Shown: positions 29,207 to 38,938 of the stretch, piece by piece | How the letters are laid out: each line of letters starts with the position of its first letter | How positions within the stretch are numbered: position 1 is the first letter of the stretch | The notes under the pieces: model-generated | What the model was told of the DNA's origin: nothing | Database searches by the model: none | What the model saw: only the letters and a program-made list of their open reading frames with translations | Position numbers and translations under genes: made by a program | NCBI GenBank assembly: GCA_900314755.1 | Contig: OMWH01000009.1 | Span: 209,179 to 273,178 of the forward strand | DNA from: an uncultured Prevotellaceae bacterium | Lineage (GTDB): Bacteria; Bacteroidota; Bacteroidia; Bacteroidales; Bacteroidaceae | DNA: 64,000 nt | Direction: 5' to 3'

Positions 29207-29812
29207 ATGGAACTGAAAAATAAAAAAACAACATGGGCGGCTCTCGCCACTGTCGGAGTTACGGCTATTGCTGCTGGAACAACTGCTGTCATGAAGATTC
29301 GCCAGAAGAGAGAAGAGGCGAGAAGACGTGCTGAACTGGACCGGCAGAGAGAGAAAGAAACACTGTCGCGCAAACTGTCACCTGAGCAGATGACGGTCTA
29401 TAACGAGGCTGTCAGGAAGTTTATCACTCTCAACAACCGCATCTACGACCTGCGCTATTATCAGAAGGAGGTACAGCCGCTCATCGAGATGCTTGCCACG
29501 GGCAAAGCTGTCGACGAGGATACATTGTGTGGCATCGAGGAGGTGGATATGCTTACCCATGAGGTGCGTCTGTTTGTCAAGCGTCAGTTGCCGTTTATCG
29601 ACACCTGTATCGGCATCATCAGTGAAGGCGACACCTACGAGGATTTCGTCCATGGTCCCATTGACGGGAAGTTCGACAAGGAACTGGACCGTGAGGAGGA
29701 TGGTCATGAAGTGGCTGACGGTACTCCCATCAAACATGTGCTGAAGCTGGGGTATTTCTTCCCCGAGTCCTCTATCGCTACCCATCCTGTTAAATCCATC
29801 GTCACCGTATGA
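29207..29812 (+). CDS. Hypothetical membrane-anchored protein
   Basis: I do not recognise a family. The 201-residue protein starts with a short basic segment and one hydrophobic helix (about residues 9-27). A strongly charged, probably coiled-coil stretch follows (about 28-55, KIRQKREEARRRAELDRQRE), then a soluble domain with conserved-looking VDMLTHEVRLFVKRQLPFID. This suggests a single-pass inner-membrane protein with a cytoplasmic domain. The ATG at 29207 was chosen over an extension into the promoter. Its stop overlaps the next ATG (ATGA), coupling it to the acyl-CoA synthetase. Confidence 0.75.
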   Translation: MELKNKKTTWAALATVGVTAIAAGTTAVMKIRQKREEARRRAELDRQREKETLSRKLSPEQMTVYNEAVRKFITLNNRIYDLRYYQKEVQPLIEMLATGKAVDEDTLCGIEEVDMLTHEVRLFVKRQLPFIDTCIGIISEGDTYEDFVHGPIDGKFDKELDREEDGHEVADGTPIKHVLKLGYFFPESSIATHPVKSIVTV

Positions 29813-31869
29813 TCAACCGTGAACTGTTAGCACCGAAGTCGATAGCGGTGGTCGGTGGCTCTAATAATGTCCACAAGCCAGGTGGTGCGATTGTCCGCAA
29901 CCTCCTGCAAGGTGGATATGAGGGTACACTGCGTATTGTCAACCCCAAGGAGAACGAGGTCCAGGGTGTGAAGGTTTTTCATGATGTCCGTGAACTGCCT
30001 CCCACAGAACTCGCCGTTCTGGTCATTCCTGCCAAGCTCTGCCCGGACACGGTGGAGTTTCTTGCCAAGGAGAAGGAGACGAAGGCATTTATCATTATCT
30101 CCGCAGGCTTTGGTGAGGAGACGAAGGCTGGTGCGGAGATGGAGCAGCGTATCCTTGACACCTGTGAGCAATATGGGGCGGCACTGATCGGTCCGAACTG
30201 TATCGGACTGTTGAACCGCAACCATCACAGTGTGTTCACCCAGCCTATTCCCAAACTGCATCCCAAGGGGGTGGACTTTGTCAGTGGCTCTGGAGCCACG
30301 GCTGTATTTATCTTGGAGAGTGCCGTCATCAAGGGCTTGCAGTTCAATAGTGTCTGGTCTATCGGCAACGGCAAACAGATCGGCATCGAGGATGTGTTGC
30401 AATATATGGACGAGCACTTCAACCCGGATACGGACTCACACGTCAAGCTGCTCTACATTGAGAATATCTCCAATCCTGACAAACTGCTCTTCCATGCCAG
30501 CAGTCTGATCCGCAAGGGATGCCGCATCGCCGCTATCAAAGCTGGCAGCAGTGAGAGCGGCAGTCGTGCAGCATCGAGTCATACGGGTGCCATTGCCTCC
30601 AGCGACTCTGCCGTAGAGGCGTTGTTCCGTAAGGCGGGTATCGTGCGTTGTCATTCCAGAGAGGAACTGACCACCGTAGGCTGTATCTTCACCCTGCCCC
30701 CACTGACAGGCAAGCGCTTTGCCATTGTCACCCATGCCGGAGGTCCCGGTGTGATGCTGACGGATGCCCTATCGAAAGGCGGACTGATTGTCCCCAAGTT
30801 GGAAGGGGAGGCTGCCGAGGAGCTGAAAGGGAAGCTCTTCCCCGGTTCCAGTGTGGCGAATCCTATCGACATCCTTGCCACAGGCACCCCGGAGCAACTG
30901 GGATTAACAATAGACTATTGCGAGAAGCGTTTTGACGATATCGATGCCATTGCCGTTATCTATGGCACACCGGGGCTGACGACCCTCTATCAGGCTTATG
31001 AGGTACTGCACCAGAAGATACTGGAATGCAAGAAGCCCATCTTCCCCATCCTGCCCAGTCTGCACACAGCAGGTCCTGAGGTGGCTGAGTTCTTGGGGAA
31101 GGGACATGTCAATTTCTCCGACGAGGTGACACTGGCGACAGCCCTCTCGCAGATCATGCAGACACCGCCGCCTGCCCCACCGGAGGTACAACTCTATGGC
31201 ATAGACATTCCCCGTCTGCATAAAATTATAATGGGCATCGACCAGAACGGTTATCTTCCACCTCAGACCGTCCGTGAGATTCTCTCCTGTGCCGGTATTC
31301 CCATGGTGCCGGAGTTGGTATCGGCTTCCAAAGAGGAACTGACAACCTTCGCTCAGAAAGTGGGCTACCCTGTCGTGGCAAAGGTGGTAGGTCCTGTACA
31401 TAAGAGTGACGTGGGTGGCGTGACGCTGAACATCCGTACTCCCGAACATCTCGCCCTGGAGTATGACCGCATGATGAGGATTGAAGGTGCCACCGCTGTC
31501 ATGGTGCAAAAGATGCTGAAGGGCACGGAACTGTTCATCGGCGCGAAATACGAGGAGCGCTTCGGACATGTGGTGCTCTGCGGACTGGGCGGTATTTTCG
31601 TCGAGGTACTGAAAGACGTGCAGTCGGGTCTTGCACCGCTCTCCGCCGGTGAGGCATATTCCATGATACACTCCCTCAGAGGGTATAAGATATTAAAAGG
31701 TACACGAGGACAGCAGGGCATCAACGAACAGAAATATGCCGAGATCATCGTACGCCTCTCTACCCTCCTCCGCTTCGCTACCGAGATCAAGGAGATGGAC
31801 ATCAACCCGCTCCTTGCCGACGAGCAGGACGTGGTGGCTGTCGATGCACGAATATTAATCGAGAAATAA
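29809..31869 (+). CDS. ADP-forming acetate/acyl-CoA synthetase (fused alpha-beta)
   Basis: The protein interconverts acyl-CoA, ADP and phosphate with free acid, CoA and ATP, so it can make ATP at the end of fermentation. The 686 residues contain a CoA-binding Rossmann domain (1-130), a succinyl-CoA-ligase-like domain with the phospho-histidine motif SSHTGAIA (His near 258), and a C-terminal ATP-grasp domain (about 470-686, with VAKVVGPVHKSDVGGV). The alpha and beta parts are fused in one chain. It is coupled to the upstream small membrane protein and followed 36 bases later by cellobiose phosphorylase. Confidence 0.92.
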   Translation: MINRELLAPKSIAVVGGSNNVHKPGGAIVRNLLQGGYEGTLRIVNPKENEVQGVKVFHDVRELPPTELAVLVIPAKLCPDTVEFLAKEKETKAFIIISAGFGEETKAGAEMEQRILDTCEQYGAALIGPNCIGLLNRNHHSVFTQPIPKLHPKGVDFVSGSGATAVFILESAVIKGLQFNSVWSIGNGKQIGIEDVLQYMDEHFNPDTDSHVKLLYIENISNPDKLLFHASSLIRKGCRIAAIKAGSSESGSRAASSHTGAIASSDSAVEALFRKAGIVRCHSREELTTVGCIFTLPPLTGKRFAIVTHAGGPGVMLTDALSKGGLIVPKLEGEAAEELKGKLFPGSSVANPIDILATGTPEQLGLTIDYCEKRFDDIDAIAVIYGTPGLTTLYQAYEVLHQKILECKKPIFPILPSLHTAGPEVAEFLGKGHVNFSDEVTLATALSQIMQTPPPAPPEVQLYGIDIPRLHKIIMGIDQNGYLPPQTVREILSCAGIPMVPELVSASKEELTTFAQKVGYPVVAKVVGPVHKSDVGGVTLNIRTPEHLALEYDRMMRIEGATAVMVQKMLKGTELFIGAKYEERFGHVVLCGLGGIFVEVLKDVQSGLAPLSAGEAYSMIHSLRGYKILKGTRGQQGINEQKYAEIIVRLSTLLRFATEIKEMDINPLLADEQDVVAVDARILIEK

Positions 31870-31905
31870 TATCAAAGAAAACAATTAAAACTATAACAAG
31901 AAACT

Positions 31906-34419
31906 ATGGACAACAAACGCTATGGTCATTTTGACGATCAACACCGTGAGTATGTGATTACCGACCCGAAGACACCGTGGCCCTGGATTAACTACTTAGG
32001 TAATGAGGACTTTTTCTCACTCATCTCTAACACAGCAGGTGGCTATTCTTTCTACAAGGATGCCAAGTTCCGCCGCATCACCCGTTACCGCTATAATAAC
32101 GTACCGATGGACAATGGCGGACGTTATTTCTATATCAACGACAACGGTACGGTATGGAACCCGGGATGGAAACCCTGCAAGACTCCCCTCGACTTCTATG
32201 AGTGCCGCCATGGTATGAGTTATACGCGCATCACTGGACGGAAGAATGACGTGGAGGCGAGCGTGCTTTTCTTCGTACCGCTGAAAACATGGGCTGAGGT
32301 GCAGAAACTGACGTTGAAGAACACCTCAAATGAGGTGAAGAACTTAAAACTCTTCTCTTTCGAGGAGTGGTGCCTGTGGAATGCCGCTACGGACATGGAG
32401 AACTTCCAGCGTAACTTCTCGACTGGTGAGGTGGAGATAGAGAACAGTACTATCTATCACAAGACAGAGTATCGTGAGCGTCGTAACCACTATGCTTTCT
32501 ATCATGTGAATACAGAGATACAGGGTTATGACACGGACCGTGAGACGTTCGTGGGTCTCTATAACGAGTTTGCGAACCCTGATGCTGTCATGGAGGGTAA
32601 GCCCCGCAACAGTCATGCCCATGGCTGGAGTCCCATCGCCTCACATTATATTGAGGTGACCCTGCAACCGGGTGAGTCCCGTGACTTCATCTTCCTGTTG
32701 GGCTATGTGGAGAATGAGCAGGACAAGAAATTCTCGGCTCCACAGGTCATCAACAAGGAGAAGGCACATGCCATCATCGAGAAGCTGAACACCACGGAGA
32801 AGGTCGACAGGGCTTTCGCAGAGCTTTGCCAGTACTGGGACGCTTTGCTTAATATATATAATGTTCGCACAGGAAACGACAAGCTCGACCGCATGGTGAA
32901 CATCTGGAACCAATACCAGTGTATGGTGACCTTCAATTTCTCACGCTCGGCATCGTTCTTCGAGAGCGGTATCGGTCGTGGTATGGGTTTCCGCGACTCC
33001 AACCAGGACCTGGTGGGCTTCGTACACCAGATTCCAAGTCGTGCCCGCCAGCGTATCATCGACATCGCCTCCACCCAGTTCCCGGACGGTGGCTGCTACC
33101 ATCAGTACCAGCCGCTCACCAAGCGTGGTAATAATGACATCGGCGGCGGTTTCAACGACGACCCCTGCTGGCTCATCTTCGGAACGGTGGCGTATATCAA
33201 GGAGACGGGCGACTTCTCTATTCTCGACGAGATGGTACCGTTCGACAACCAGCCGGGTTCTGAGGTGACATTGTTTGAGCACCTGAAGGTGTCGATGGAC
33301 CACGTCATCAAGAACCTCGGTCCGCATAAATTGCCGCTTATCGGACGTGCCGACTGGAATGACTGTCTGAACCTCAACTGCTTCTCATGGGATCCCAATG
33401 AGAGTTTCCAGACTACCGAGAACAAGAGTGAGGGCTCAAAGGCGGAGTCGCTGATGATTGCCGGACTCTTCGTGGTGACGGCAAAACAATATGTGGAACT
33501 CTGCGATAAAATGGAAGAATTGAAAAATGAAAAAATGGAAGATTCCCATTATAAAGACTTCAATTCTTCAACTCTTCAATCCTTCAACTTTTCTGCTGAA
33601 GCAGAAAGAATGCAGCATGCCATCGACGAGATGGTGGCAGCCGTGAAGAAAGACGGATGGGATGGTGAGTGGTATCTCCGTGCCTACGACTTCTTCGGTA
33701 ATAAGATTGGCTCACACGAGTGTGACGAGGCGAAGATTTTCATCGAGTCACAGGGCTGGTGTACCATGGCACAGATTGGTGCTGAGGACGGCATGGTGGC
33801 TAAGTCACTCGACTCCTGCAAGAAATACCTGGAGTGTGAGCACGGCATGGTGCTCAACAACCCCGCTTTCAGCAAGTATATCTATGAGTATGGTGAGATA
33901 TCCTCTTATCCCGAGGGATATAAGGAGAATGCCGGTATCTTCTGCCATAACAACCCATGGGTGATTATCGGTGAGGCGATAGCTGGACGAGGCAATGACG
34001 CATGGTCGCACTATGCGAAGATCCTGCCCTCTTACGTCGAGGAGAAATACCAGACGCTGCATAAGGTGGAGCCGTATGTCAACTGTCAGATGGTGGCTGG
34101 TAAGGATGCCTTTAAGCCCGGTGAGGGTAAGAACTCATGGCTGACAGGTACGGCAGCATGGATGTGGCTGACGGTCAGCCAGTATATCCTCGGTGTGAAA
34201 CCACAGTATGACGGTCTGCAGATAGACCCCTGTCTGCCCACCACCGCCAAGGAGTACACCATCCAGCGTAAGTTCCGTGATGCGGAATACACCATCACCG
34301 TCAAGAATCCTGACGGTAAGGAAAGTGGTGTTACTCAGGTTGTCGTGGATGGCAAGCCCATTGATGGCAACGTTATCCCCTACGCTGCAGGCAAGCATAC
34401 CGTTGAGGTGACGATGTAA
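31906..34419 (+). CDS. Cellobiose phosphorylase (GH94)
   Basis: GH94 enzymes split cellobiose with phosphate to glucose 1-phosphate and glucose in the cytoplasm, saving ATP. The N-terminus ([32 protein letters not shown]) and [19 protein letters not shown] and [11 protein letters not shown] blocks match cellobiose phosphorylases rather than chitobiose or cyclic-glucan members. The catalytic Asp is near 483. The protein has 837 residues, longer than typical members (about 810-820). Residues about 537-565 are a repeat-derived insertion, encoded by 33514-33600. No signal peptide is present. Confidence 0.92.
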   Translation: MDNKRYGHFDDQHREYVITDPKTPWPWINYLGNEDFFSLISNTAGGYSFYKDAKFRRITRYRYNNVPMDNGGRYFYINDNGTVWNPGWKPCKTPLDFYECRHGMSYTRITGRKNDVEASVLFFVPLKTWAEVQKLTLKNTSNEVKNLKLFSFEEWCLWNAATDMENFQRNFSTGEVEIENSTIYHKTEYRERRNHYAFYHVNTEIQGYDTDRETFVGLYNEFANPDAVMEGKPRNSHAHGWSPIASHYIEVTLQPGESRDFIFLLGYVENEQDKKFSAPQVINKEKAHAIIEKLNTTEKVDRAFAELCQYWDALLNIYNVRTGNDKLDRMVNIWNQYQCMVTFNFSRSASFFESGIGRGMGFRDSNQDLVGFVHQIPSRARQRIIDIASTQFPDGGCYHQYQPLTKRGNNDIGGGFNDDPCWLIFGTVAYIKETGDFSILDEMVPFDNQPGSEVTLFEHLKVSMDHVIKNLGPHKLPLIGRADWNDCLNLNCFSWDPNESFQTTENKSEGSKAESLMIAGLFVVTAKQYVELCDKMEELKNEKMEDSHYKDFNSSTLQSFNFSAEAERMQHAIDEMVAAVKKDGWDGEWYLRAYDFFGNKIGSHECDEAKIFIESQGWCTMAQIGAEDGMVAKSLDSCKKYLECEHGMVLNNPAFSKYIYEYGEISSYPEGYKENAGIFCHNNPWVIIGEAIAGRGNDAWSHYAKILPSYVEEKYQTLHKVEPYVNCQMVAGKDAFKPGEGKNSWLTGTAAWMWLTVSQYILGVKPQYDGLQIDPCLPTTAKEYTIQRKFRDAEYTITVKNPDGKESGVTQVVVDGKPIDGNVIPYAAGKHTVEVTM
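33514..33600. repeat. Simple-repeat insertion within the cellobiose phosphorylase gene
   Basis: GAAGAATTGAA (33514-33524) and its exact inverse TTCAATTCTTC (33559-33569) flank this block. A run of CTTCAA/CTTCAACTCTTCAATC words follows. The same words form the intergenic repeat at 62253-62340. The frame stays open across the block. Confidence 0.8.
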
Positions 34420-34482
34420 ACAAGCGTTAAAGCAAACGGATAACAGAAACACGCAGAAACATATAACCATATAACATGATGT

Positions 34483-34515
34483 GGCTCAATTGCCTTTGTA
34501 CAAAGGGATTGAGCC
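34483..34515. repeat. Inverted repeat downstream of cellobiose phosphorylase
   Basis: GGCTCAAT pairs with ATTGAGCC, enclosing a second nested stem CCTTT/AAAGG. There is no T-run, so terminator function is uncertain. ATGTTATATG words flank it on both sides. Confidence 0.6.
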
Positions 34516-34700
34516 ATGTTATATGTTGCTCAAACATGTAACATACATGTAACATACATATAACATTTGGGGTGAGAAGCATGTTATATGTATGTTATAT
34601 GTTCAGCAAACATATAACATGCTTTAAAGCCTCTGGTTATCGGGGGTTGAGCCCAGTCATGTTATATGGTTATATGTTTTTGCGAAATTCTTTTTTATTC

Positions 34701-34762
34701 AACACAAAGGTACAGAGATACAGAGTTTTTATTATTTCTCTGTGTCTCTGTATCTCTGTGTT
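34701..34762. repeat. Imperfect 25-bp hairpin of the ACACAGAGATACAGAG type
   Basis: Arms at 34701-34725 and 34738-34762 match at 22 of 25 positions around a 12-base AT-rich loop. The words are simple CAGAGATA/TCTCTGTA repeats. Confidence 0.7.
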
Positions 34763-35033
34763 TACCAAAATACTGCATGTGGGTTGCGAAGCCCGGGGCT
34801 TCATGGGTCGAAGGTACGGGCTTCAAGACCCTTGGGGATAATCCCTAAGCCCCTTGGAGATAGTTCCTTTACCCCCTAAAGGATGCCTTGCATGACCCAT
34901 AGGAGATATCGGAGTACCCCCATAACTGATATCGGAACGAGGGATAGTTGTAGGAGTTAAGGAGTTAAAAGAGTAAGGGAGTTAACTAGTTTTTTTGATG
35001 ATCTTATGGTCAAATACGATGCCACTATTTATA

Positions 35034-35095
35034 AATACGACTGGCAGAATGAAAAATCTGCCAGTCGTATTATTTATTCCGAGCATCGGAATAAA
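35034..35095. repeat. Two consecutive perfect hairpins
   Basis: The first has 15-bp arms (35034-35048 and 35057-35071, AATACGACTGGCAGA and its complement) around an 8-base loop. Next to it is a 10-bp stem with a 3-base loop (35073-35095, TTTATTCCGA/TCGGAATAAA). An A-run follows, so the second could act as a minus-strand structure or terminator. Confidence 0.75.
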
Positions 35096-35333
35096 AAATA
35101 TGATACTCGTATTGTTTGATAAGATACTCGTATTTGTTTGATAGGAGTATCAGGATTCATCACGCGCGCACGCACATACATAAAGTTTTTTACCCTTGCA
35201 ACCGTTGCCACCTTGCAACACTGCTTGAAAATCAGCGTGTTACGTGTGGCAACGAGGTAACAAGGGTGACAACGAAAGGCGATTTTGCCTTTAAAATGAG
35301 TGAAAAACGAGTGAAGGTGCCGCTTCCTCCTTG

Positions 35334-35430
35334 CGAAGCCCCGGGCTTCGAGGGTCGGAGGTGCCGCCTTCAGGGGTCGGAGGTGCCGCCTTCAGGGGTC
35401 GGAGGTGCCGCCTCCGTGGGTCGGAGCCCC
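35334..35430. repeat. GC-rich palindrome and 22-base tandem repeat
   Basis: CGAAGCCCCGGGCTTCG (35334-35350) is a palindrome, related to one at 34788-34802. It is followed by units beginning GGTCGGAG at 35353, 35375, 35397 and 35419. The first two repeat exactly and the third is diverged at its end. This is a tandem repeat, not a CRISPR: there are no spacers. Confidence 0.75.
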
Positions 35431-35574
35431 GGGCTTCATAAGTTGAAACTATGGGCTTCGTAAATGATGACTTTATTATGCATAATTGAAATGGAGGCTT
35501 TAATTGGATCAATTAAGCATTTAATCGGTAACAAAGCAATAGTCAGTCGGTAACTGAATGCTCTTCAGTCGGTA

Positions 35575-35606
35575 ACTGATTCCGAAGAGAATTGATCGGA
35601 ATCAGT
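35575..35606. repeat. 11-bp inverted repeat upstream of clpB, next to repeated TCGGTAAC words
   Basis: ACTGATTCCGA and TCGGAATCAGT form a perfect stem with a 10-base loop. Just upstream, CAGTCGGTAACTGA occurs twice (around 35544 and 35566), with a third TCGGTAAC at 35525. The position, about 165-250 bases before the clpB ATG, suits a control region. No known heat-shock operator is recognised. Confidence 0.55.
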
Positions 35607-35665
35607 CACTAATATTCTTTGCTGATTTTTTCTGAACTATATGCGACGAGAGACTAAGGTTGTAA

Positions 35666-35697
35666 GACAGAATGGCATTCGATTCCGCCATTTTGTC
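35666..35697 (+). promoter_or_regulatory. Leader hairpin and strong Shine-Dalgarno of clpB
   Basis: A stem GACAGAATGGC/GCCATTTTGTC (11 pairs, one G-U) around a 10-base loop lies about 75-105 bases before the ATG. Closer in, AAGGAGG at 35756-35762 stands 8 bases before the ATG, a consensus Shine-Dalgarno that is rare in this phylum. A TCCTT at 35702-35706 could pair with its AAGGA. Thermal or translational control is an inference. Confidence 0.45.
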
Positions 35698-35770
35698 GGT
35701 TTCCTTCATCTCGGCACGGGAGTTGAAGGTTAAAAGGTAAGAAAATAAAAAATATAAGGAGGACAAAATT

Positions 35771-38278
35771 ATGACATTAGACAAATTCACTATCAAGGCG
35801 CAGGAGACCGTACAGGAGGCGGTCAATATCGCGCAACGGAATGGTCAGCAGACCATAGAGCCGACACACTTGCTTGCCGGTATGATGGCAAAGGCAAAGG
35901 ACGTCGTGAACTTTCTGTTTCAGAAGCTCGGTGTCAACGGTCAGCAAATAGACATGCTCGTTGGACAAGAGCTGCAGCATCTGCCCCGTGTTCAGGGCGG
36001 TGAGCCCTATCTGTCGAGTGATGCCAACAAGGTATTGCTGAAGGCACAGGACTACGCCCAGAAGATGGGTGATGAGTTCGTGAGTGTGGAGCCTGTCCTA
36101 CTCGCTCTGCTGACGGATGGAGCCACGGCAGGACGGATCCTGAAGGATGCGGGTATCACGGAGAAAGACCTGCGTGCCGCTATCAATGAGCTGCGACAGG
36201 GACAGAAGGTGCAGTCGCAGTCGGCTGACGACAACTACCAGTCGCTGGAGAAATATGCCAAGAACCTGGTGGACCTTGCCCGACAAGGAAAGCTCGACCC
36301 TGTCATCGGACGTGATGATGAGATCCGCCGTGTACTGCAGATCCTCTCCCGTCGTACGAAGAACAACCCGATACTGATTGGTGAGCCGGGTACGGGTAAG
36401 ACCGCCATCGTCGAGGGACTTGCCCAGCGTATCGTCCGTGGTGACGTACCTGAGAACCTGAAAGACAAGCAGTTGTACTCCCTGGATATGGGTGCCTTGG
36501 TGGCTGGTGCGAAATACAAGGGAGAATTCGAGGAGCGTCTGAAGAGTGTCATCAACGAGGTGACGAAGAGTGAGGGACGCATCATCCTCTTCATCGATGA
36601 GATCCACACGCTGGTAGGTGCCGGTGGTGGTGAGGGTGCCATGGATGCCGCCAATATCCTGAAACCAGCACTGGCACGTGGTGAGCTGCGCTCTATCGGT
36701 GCCACCACGCTGAACGAATACCAGAAATACTTCGAGAAGGACAAGGCTCTGGAGCGCCGTTTCCAGACCGTCATGGTCGATGAGCCGGACGAGCTGAGTG
36801 CCATCTCTATCCTCCGTGGACTGAAAGAGCGTTATGAGAACCACCATAAGGTACGTATTCAGGATGATGCCTGTATCGCTGCCGTCCAACTCTCCGAGCG
36901 GTATATCTCCGAGCGTTTCCTGCCAGACAAGGCTATTGACCTGATGGATGAGGCAGCCGCCAAACTGCGTATGGAGCGTGACAGTGTGCCTGAGGAGCTG
37001 GATGAGATAACCCGTAAGCTCGCCCAGTTGGAGATTGAGCGTGAGGCTATCAAACGGGAAGGTGATGAGCCGAAGATTGCCCAGTTGGACAAGGATATCG
37101 CAGAACTCCGCGAGCAGGAGCAACAGTATCGTGCCAAATGGGAAGGTGAACGCCAGTTGGTTAATAAAATCCAGCAGGACAAGCAGGAGATGGAGCATCT
37201 CAAATACGAGGCGGAGCGTGCCGAGCGTGAGGGAGACTATGGCAAAGTCGCTGAGATACGCTACTCGAAACTAAAGGCTTTGGAAGACGACATCAAGAAC
37301 ATCCAGCAACAACTTGCCAACGCACAGGACGGCAATGCCATGGTGCGTGAGGAGGTCACCGCCGACGATATCGCTGAGGTGGTCAGCCGCTGGACGGGAA
37401 TCCCTGTCACCCGTATGATGCAGAGTGAGCGTGAGAAACTGCTGCACTTGGAAGAGGAGCTGCACAAACGGGTCATCGGACAAGACGAGGCTATCACCGC
37501 TGTCTCGGATGCCGTACGCCGCAGCCGTGCCGGTCTGCAAGACCCCAAGCGTCCTATCGCCTCATTTATCTTCCTCGGCACCACAGGTGTCGGTAAGACG
37601 GAGCTTGCCAAGGCACTTGCCGAATACCTCTTCAATGACGAGACGATGATGACCCGTATCGATATGTCGGAATATCAGGAGAAACATACCGTCAGCCGAC
37701 TGATTGGTGCACCTCCGGGATATGTAGGCTATGACGAGGGTGGTCAGTTGACAGAGGCAGTACGCCGCAAGCCCTACTCCGTCGTGCTCTTCGATGAGAT
37801 AGAGAAAGCGCATCCTGATGTCTTCAATATCCTGTTGCAGGTATTGGATGACGGACGACTGACGGACAACAAGGGACGTACCGCCAACTTCAAGAACACG
37901 ATCATCATCATGACCTCGAACGCTACCCGTGAACAGTTACGGATGACGATGCGACCGGAGTTCCTGAACCGTATCGACGAGATCATCACCTTCCAGCAGT
38001 TGACGCAAGAGCAGATAGCCGATGTGGTACGCTTGCAGATGAAGAAGGTAACGGACATGCTGGAGCCCCAGGGCATACAGCTACAGATTACCGATGCCGC
38101 TATCAAGTTCCTGGCACAAGAGGGTTACGACCCCGACTTCGGTGCCCGTCCTGTGAAACGTGCCATCCAGCATCTGGTACTGAACGACCTGTCGCGCAAG
38201 ATACTTGCCGACGAGGTAGACCGCTCGAAACCGATTATCATCGACGAGTTCGGTGACGGACTGGTGTTCAGGAACTAA
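35771..38278 (+). CDS. clpB: ATP-dependent disaggregase ClpB
   Basis: ClpB is the hexameric AAA+ chaperone that pulls proteins from aggregates together with DnaK. The 835-residue protein has an N-terminal Clp repeat domain (1-145), a first ATPase domain (Walker [10 protein letters not shown] near 205), the long coiled-coil M-domain (about 400-530) and a second ATPase domain (Walker [10 protein letters not shown] near 602). Between sensor-1 (MTSN, near 715) and the RPEFLNRID arginine-finger block there are only about 10 residues, against about 30 in E. coli. This makes the protein shorter than the usual 855-865. It is transcribed alone and is convergent with the lipoprotein gene. Confidence 0.95.
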   Translation: MTLDKFTIKAQETVQEAVNIAQRNGQQTIEPTHLLAGMMAKAKDVVNFLFQKLGVNGQQIDMLVGQELQHLPRVQGGEPYLSSDANKVLLKAQDYAQKMGDEFVSVEPVLLALLTDGATAGRILKDAGITEKDLRAAINELRQGQKVQSQSADDNYQSLEKYAKNLVDLARQGKLDPVIGRDDEIRRVLQILSRRTKNNPILIGEPGTGKTAIVEGLAQRIVRGDVPENLKDKQLYSLDMGALVAGAKYKGEFEERLKSVINEVTKSEGRIILFIDEIHTLVGAGGGEGAMDAANILKPALARGELRSIGATTLNEYQKYFEKDKALERRFQTVMVDEPDELSAISILRGLKERYENHHKVRIQDDACIAAVQLSERYISERFLPDKAIDLMDEAAAKLRMERDSVPEELDEITRKLAQLEIEREAIKREGDEPKIAQLDKDIAELREQEQQYRAKWEGERQLVNKIQQDKQEMEHLKYEAERAEREGDYGKVAEIRYSKLKALEDDIKNIQQQLANAQDGNAMVREEVTADDIAEVVSRWTGIPVTRMMQSEREKLLHLEEELHKRVIGQDEAITAVSDAVRRSRAGLQDPKRPIASFIFLGTTGVGKTELAKALAEYLFNDETMMTRIDMSEYQEKHTVSRLIGAPPGYVGYDEGGQLTEAVRRKPYSVVLFDEIEKAHPDVFNILLQVLDDGRLTDNKGRTANFKNTIIIMTSNATREQLRMTMRPEFLNRIDEIITFQQLTQEQIADVVRLQMKKVTDMLEPQGIQLQITDAAIKFLAQEGYDPDFGARPVKRAIQHLVLNDLSRKILADEVDRSKPIIIDEFGDGLVFRN

Positions 38279-38284
38279 AAAGAA

Positions 38285-38938
38285 TCAGAGGGCAGGCTGG
38301 TCTGTCTCCTCGCCAGAGGAACTATCGGACTCATCAGCGAAAAAGCCCTGCTGAACAGACAGAATTGTACGATTACCATGCGAATCCTTGATGATGACCC
38401 GGGCTGAACGCTCAGCATCTGAAGGATTCGCATTTGTTGTGATAGTGACATCCCTTGATGTCTCACTTTCCCACGCAAACTCCAACCAGTCAACCGAGCC
38501 CTCTATGTCAACCACGGGCGGTGTCAGCTGCTCCAGTGTCATCTCCTTTGACTCCCCCTTCGCAGGGAACTGCAGGGAGGTCTCGAAATACTGACACCCC
38601 TTTTGAGTGATATCCAGAACGAACTTATTCCCATTCTGTGCCTTGATGACCAGTTGGTGCAGGCGTTCTTGCTCTTCTTCGTTCTCGTCAACAACGACCA
38701 CGACCACCCACTGGTCGTTCTCATCCGTATACATATCCACCGACACCCATGAGGGTTGTACACTCTCGACCGTCATCTCATCAGTGGGGTCAGCAATCTC
38801 CTTGACCGTATACTCCTTTTCGACACCCAGTGCCGTGACAGACATCTTAACCTGGAATGTATCCGCACCTTTGTCGGAGCTACAGGAAGTCCATGCACAG
38901 CAGACAAAAAATAAGAGGAATATATATAGCTGTCTCAT
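38285..38938 (-). CDS. Lipoprotein with BACON-like domains
   Basis: A 217-residue predicted lipoprotein with the signal MRQLYIFLLFFVCCAWTSC, Cys19 being the likely lipidated residue, followed by SSDKG. Two beta-rich repeats (about 28-112 and 118-200) each end in a D/SITQKG- or SVQQGF-like strand. That ending is the mark of the BACON (Bacteroidetes-associated carbohydrate-binding often N-terminal) fold. The C-terminus is Ser/Glu/Asp-rich. The ATG overlaps the stop of the upstream M6 protease by four bases, so the two are coupled. It may be a surface partner or binding protein for the proteases; the exact role is unknown. Confidence 0.75.
   Translation of the reverse strand: MRQLYIFLLFFVCCAWTSCSSDKGADTFQVKMSVTALGVEKEYTVKEIADPTDEMTVESVQPSWVSVDMYTDENDQWVVVVVVDENEEEQERLHQLVIKAQNGNKFVLDITQKGCQYFETSLQFPAKGESKEMTLEQLTPPVVDIEGSVDWLEFAWESETSRDVTITTNANPSDAERSARVIIKDSHGNRTILSVQQGFFADESDSSSGEETDQPAL

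Larger units (their letters stand above)
34420..35770. other. Gene-free, repeat-rich 1.35-kb intergenic region before clpB
   Basis: No convincing gene is present; short open frames here are built from repeats. In order the region holds a hairpin at 34483-34515 and an AT-rich block of ATGTTATATG/CATATAACAT words (34460-34680). Next come an imperfect 25-bp hairpin of ACACAGAGATACAGAG type (34701-34762), a GC-rich palindrome at 34788-34802 and GGAGTTAA words (34953-34985). Two strong hairpins follow (35034-35095), then repeated GATACTCGTATT words (35102-35137), a palindrome plus 22-base tandem repeats (35334-35430), and repeats and hairpins next to clpB (35525-35697). Confidence 0.75.

Noticed and set aside
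34572-34848. Short open frames in the repeat-rich region before clpB
   Set aside because: They are translations of CATGTTATATG and CAGAGATAC repeats with no protein-like pattern.
35352-35430. Possible CRISPR array
   Set aside because: Repeats are directly adjacent with no unique spacers and no cas genes are present; it is an ordinary tandem repeat.
34420-35770. tRNA or rRNA genes in the long intergenic gap
   Set aside because: No cloverleaf with a TTCRANY arm or conserved rRNA sequence could be read in either strand.
36098-37198. 366-codon open frame antisense to clpB
   Set aside because: The leucine/valine-rich translation mirrors the coiled-coil and ATPase codons of clpB; there is no independent evidence.
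38285-38938. A pilin or fimbrillin for the lipoprotein
   Set aside because: The two repeats with Q-G/QKG ends fit the BACON pattern better, and there is no fimbrial gene set nearby.
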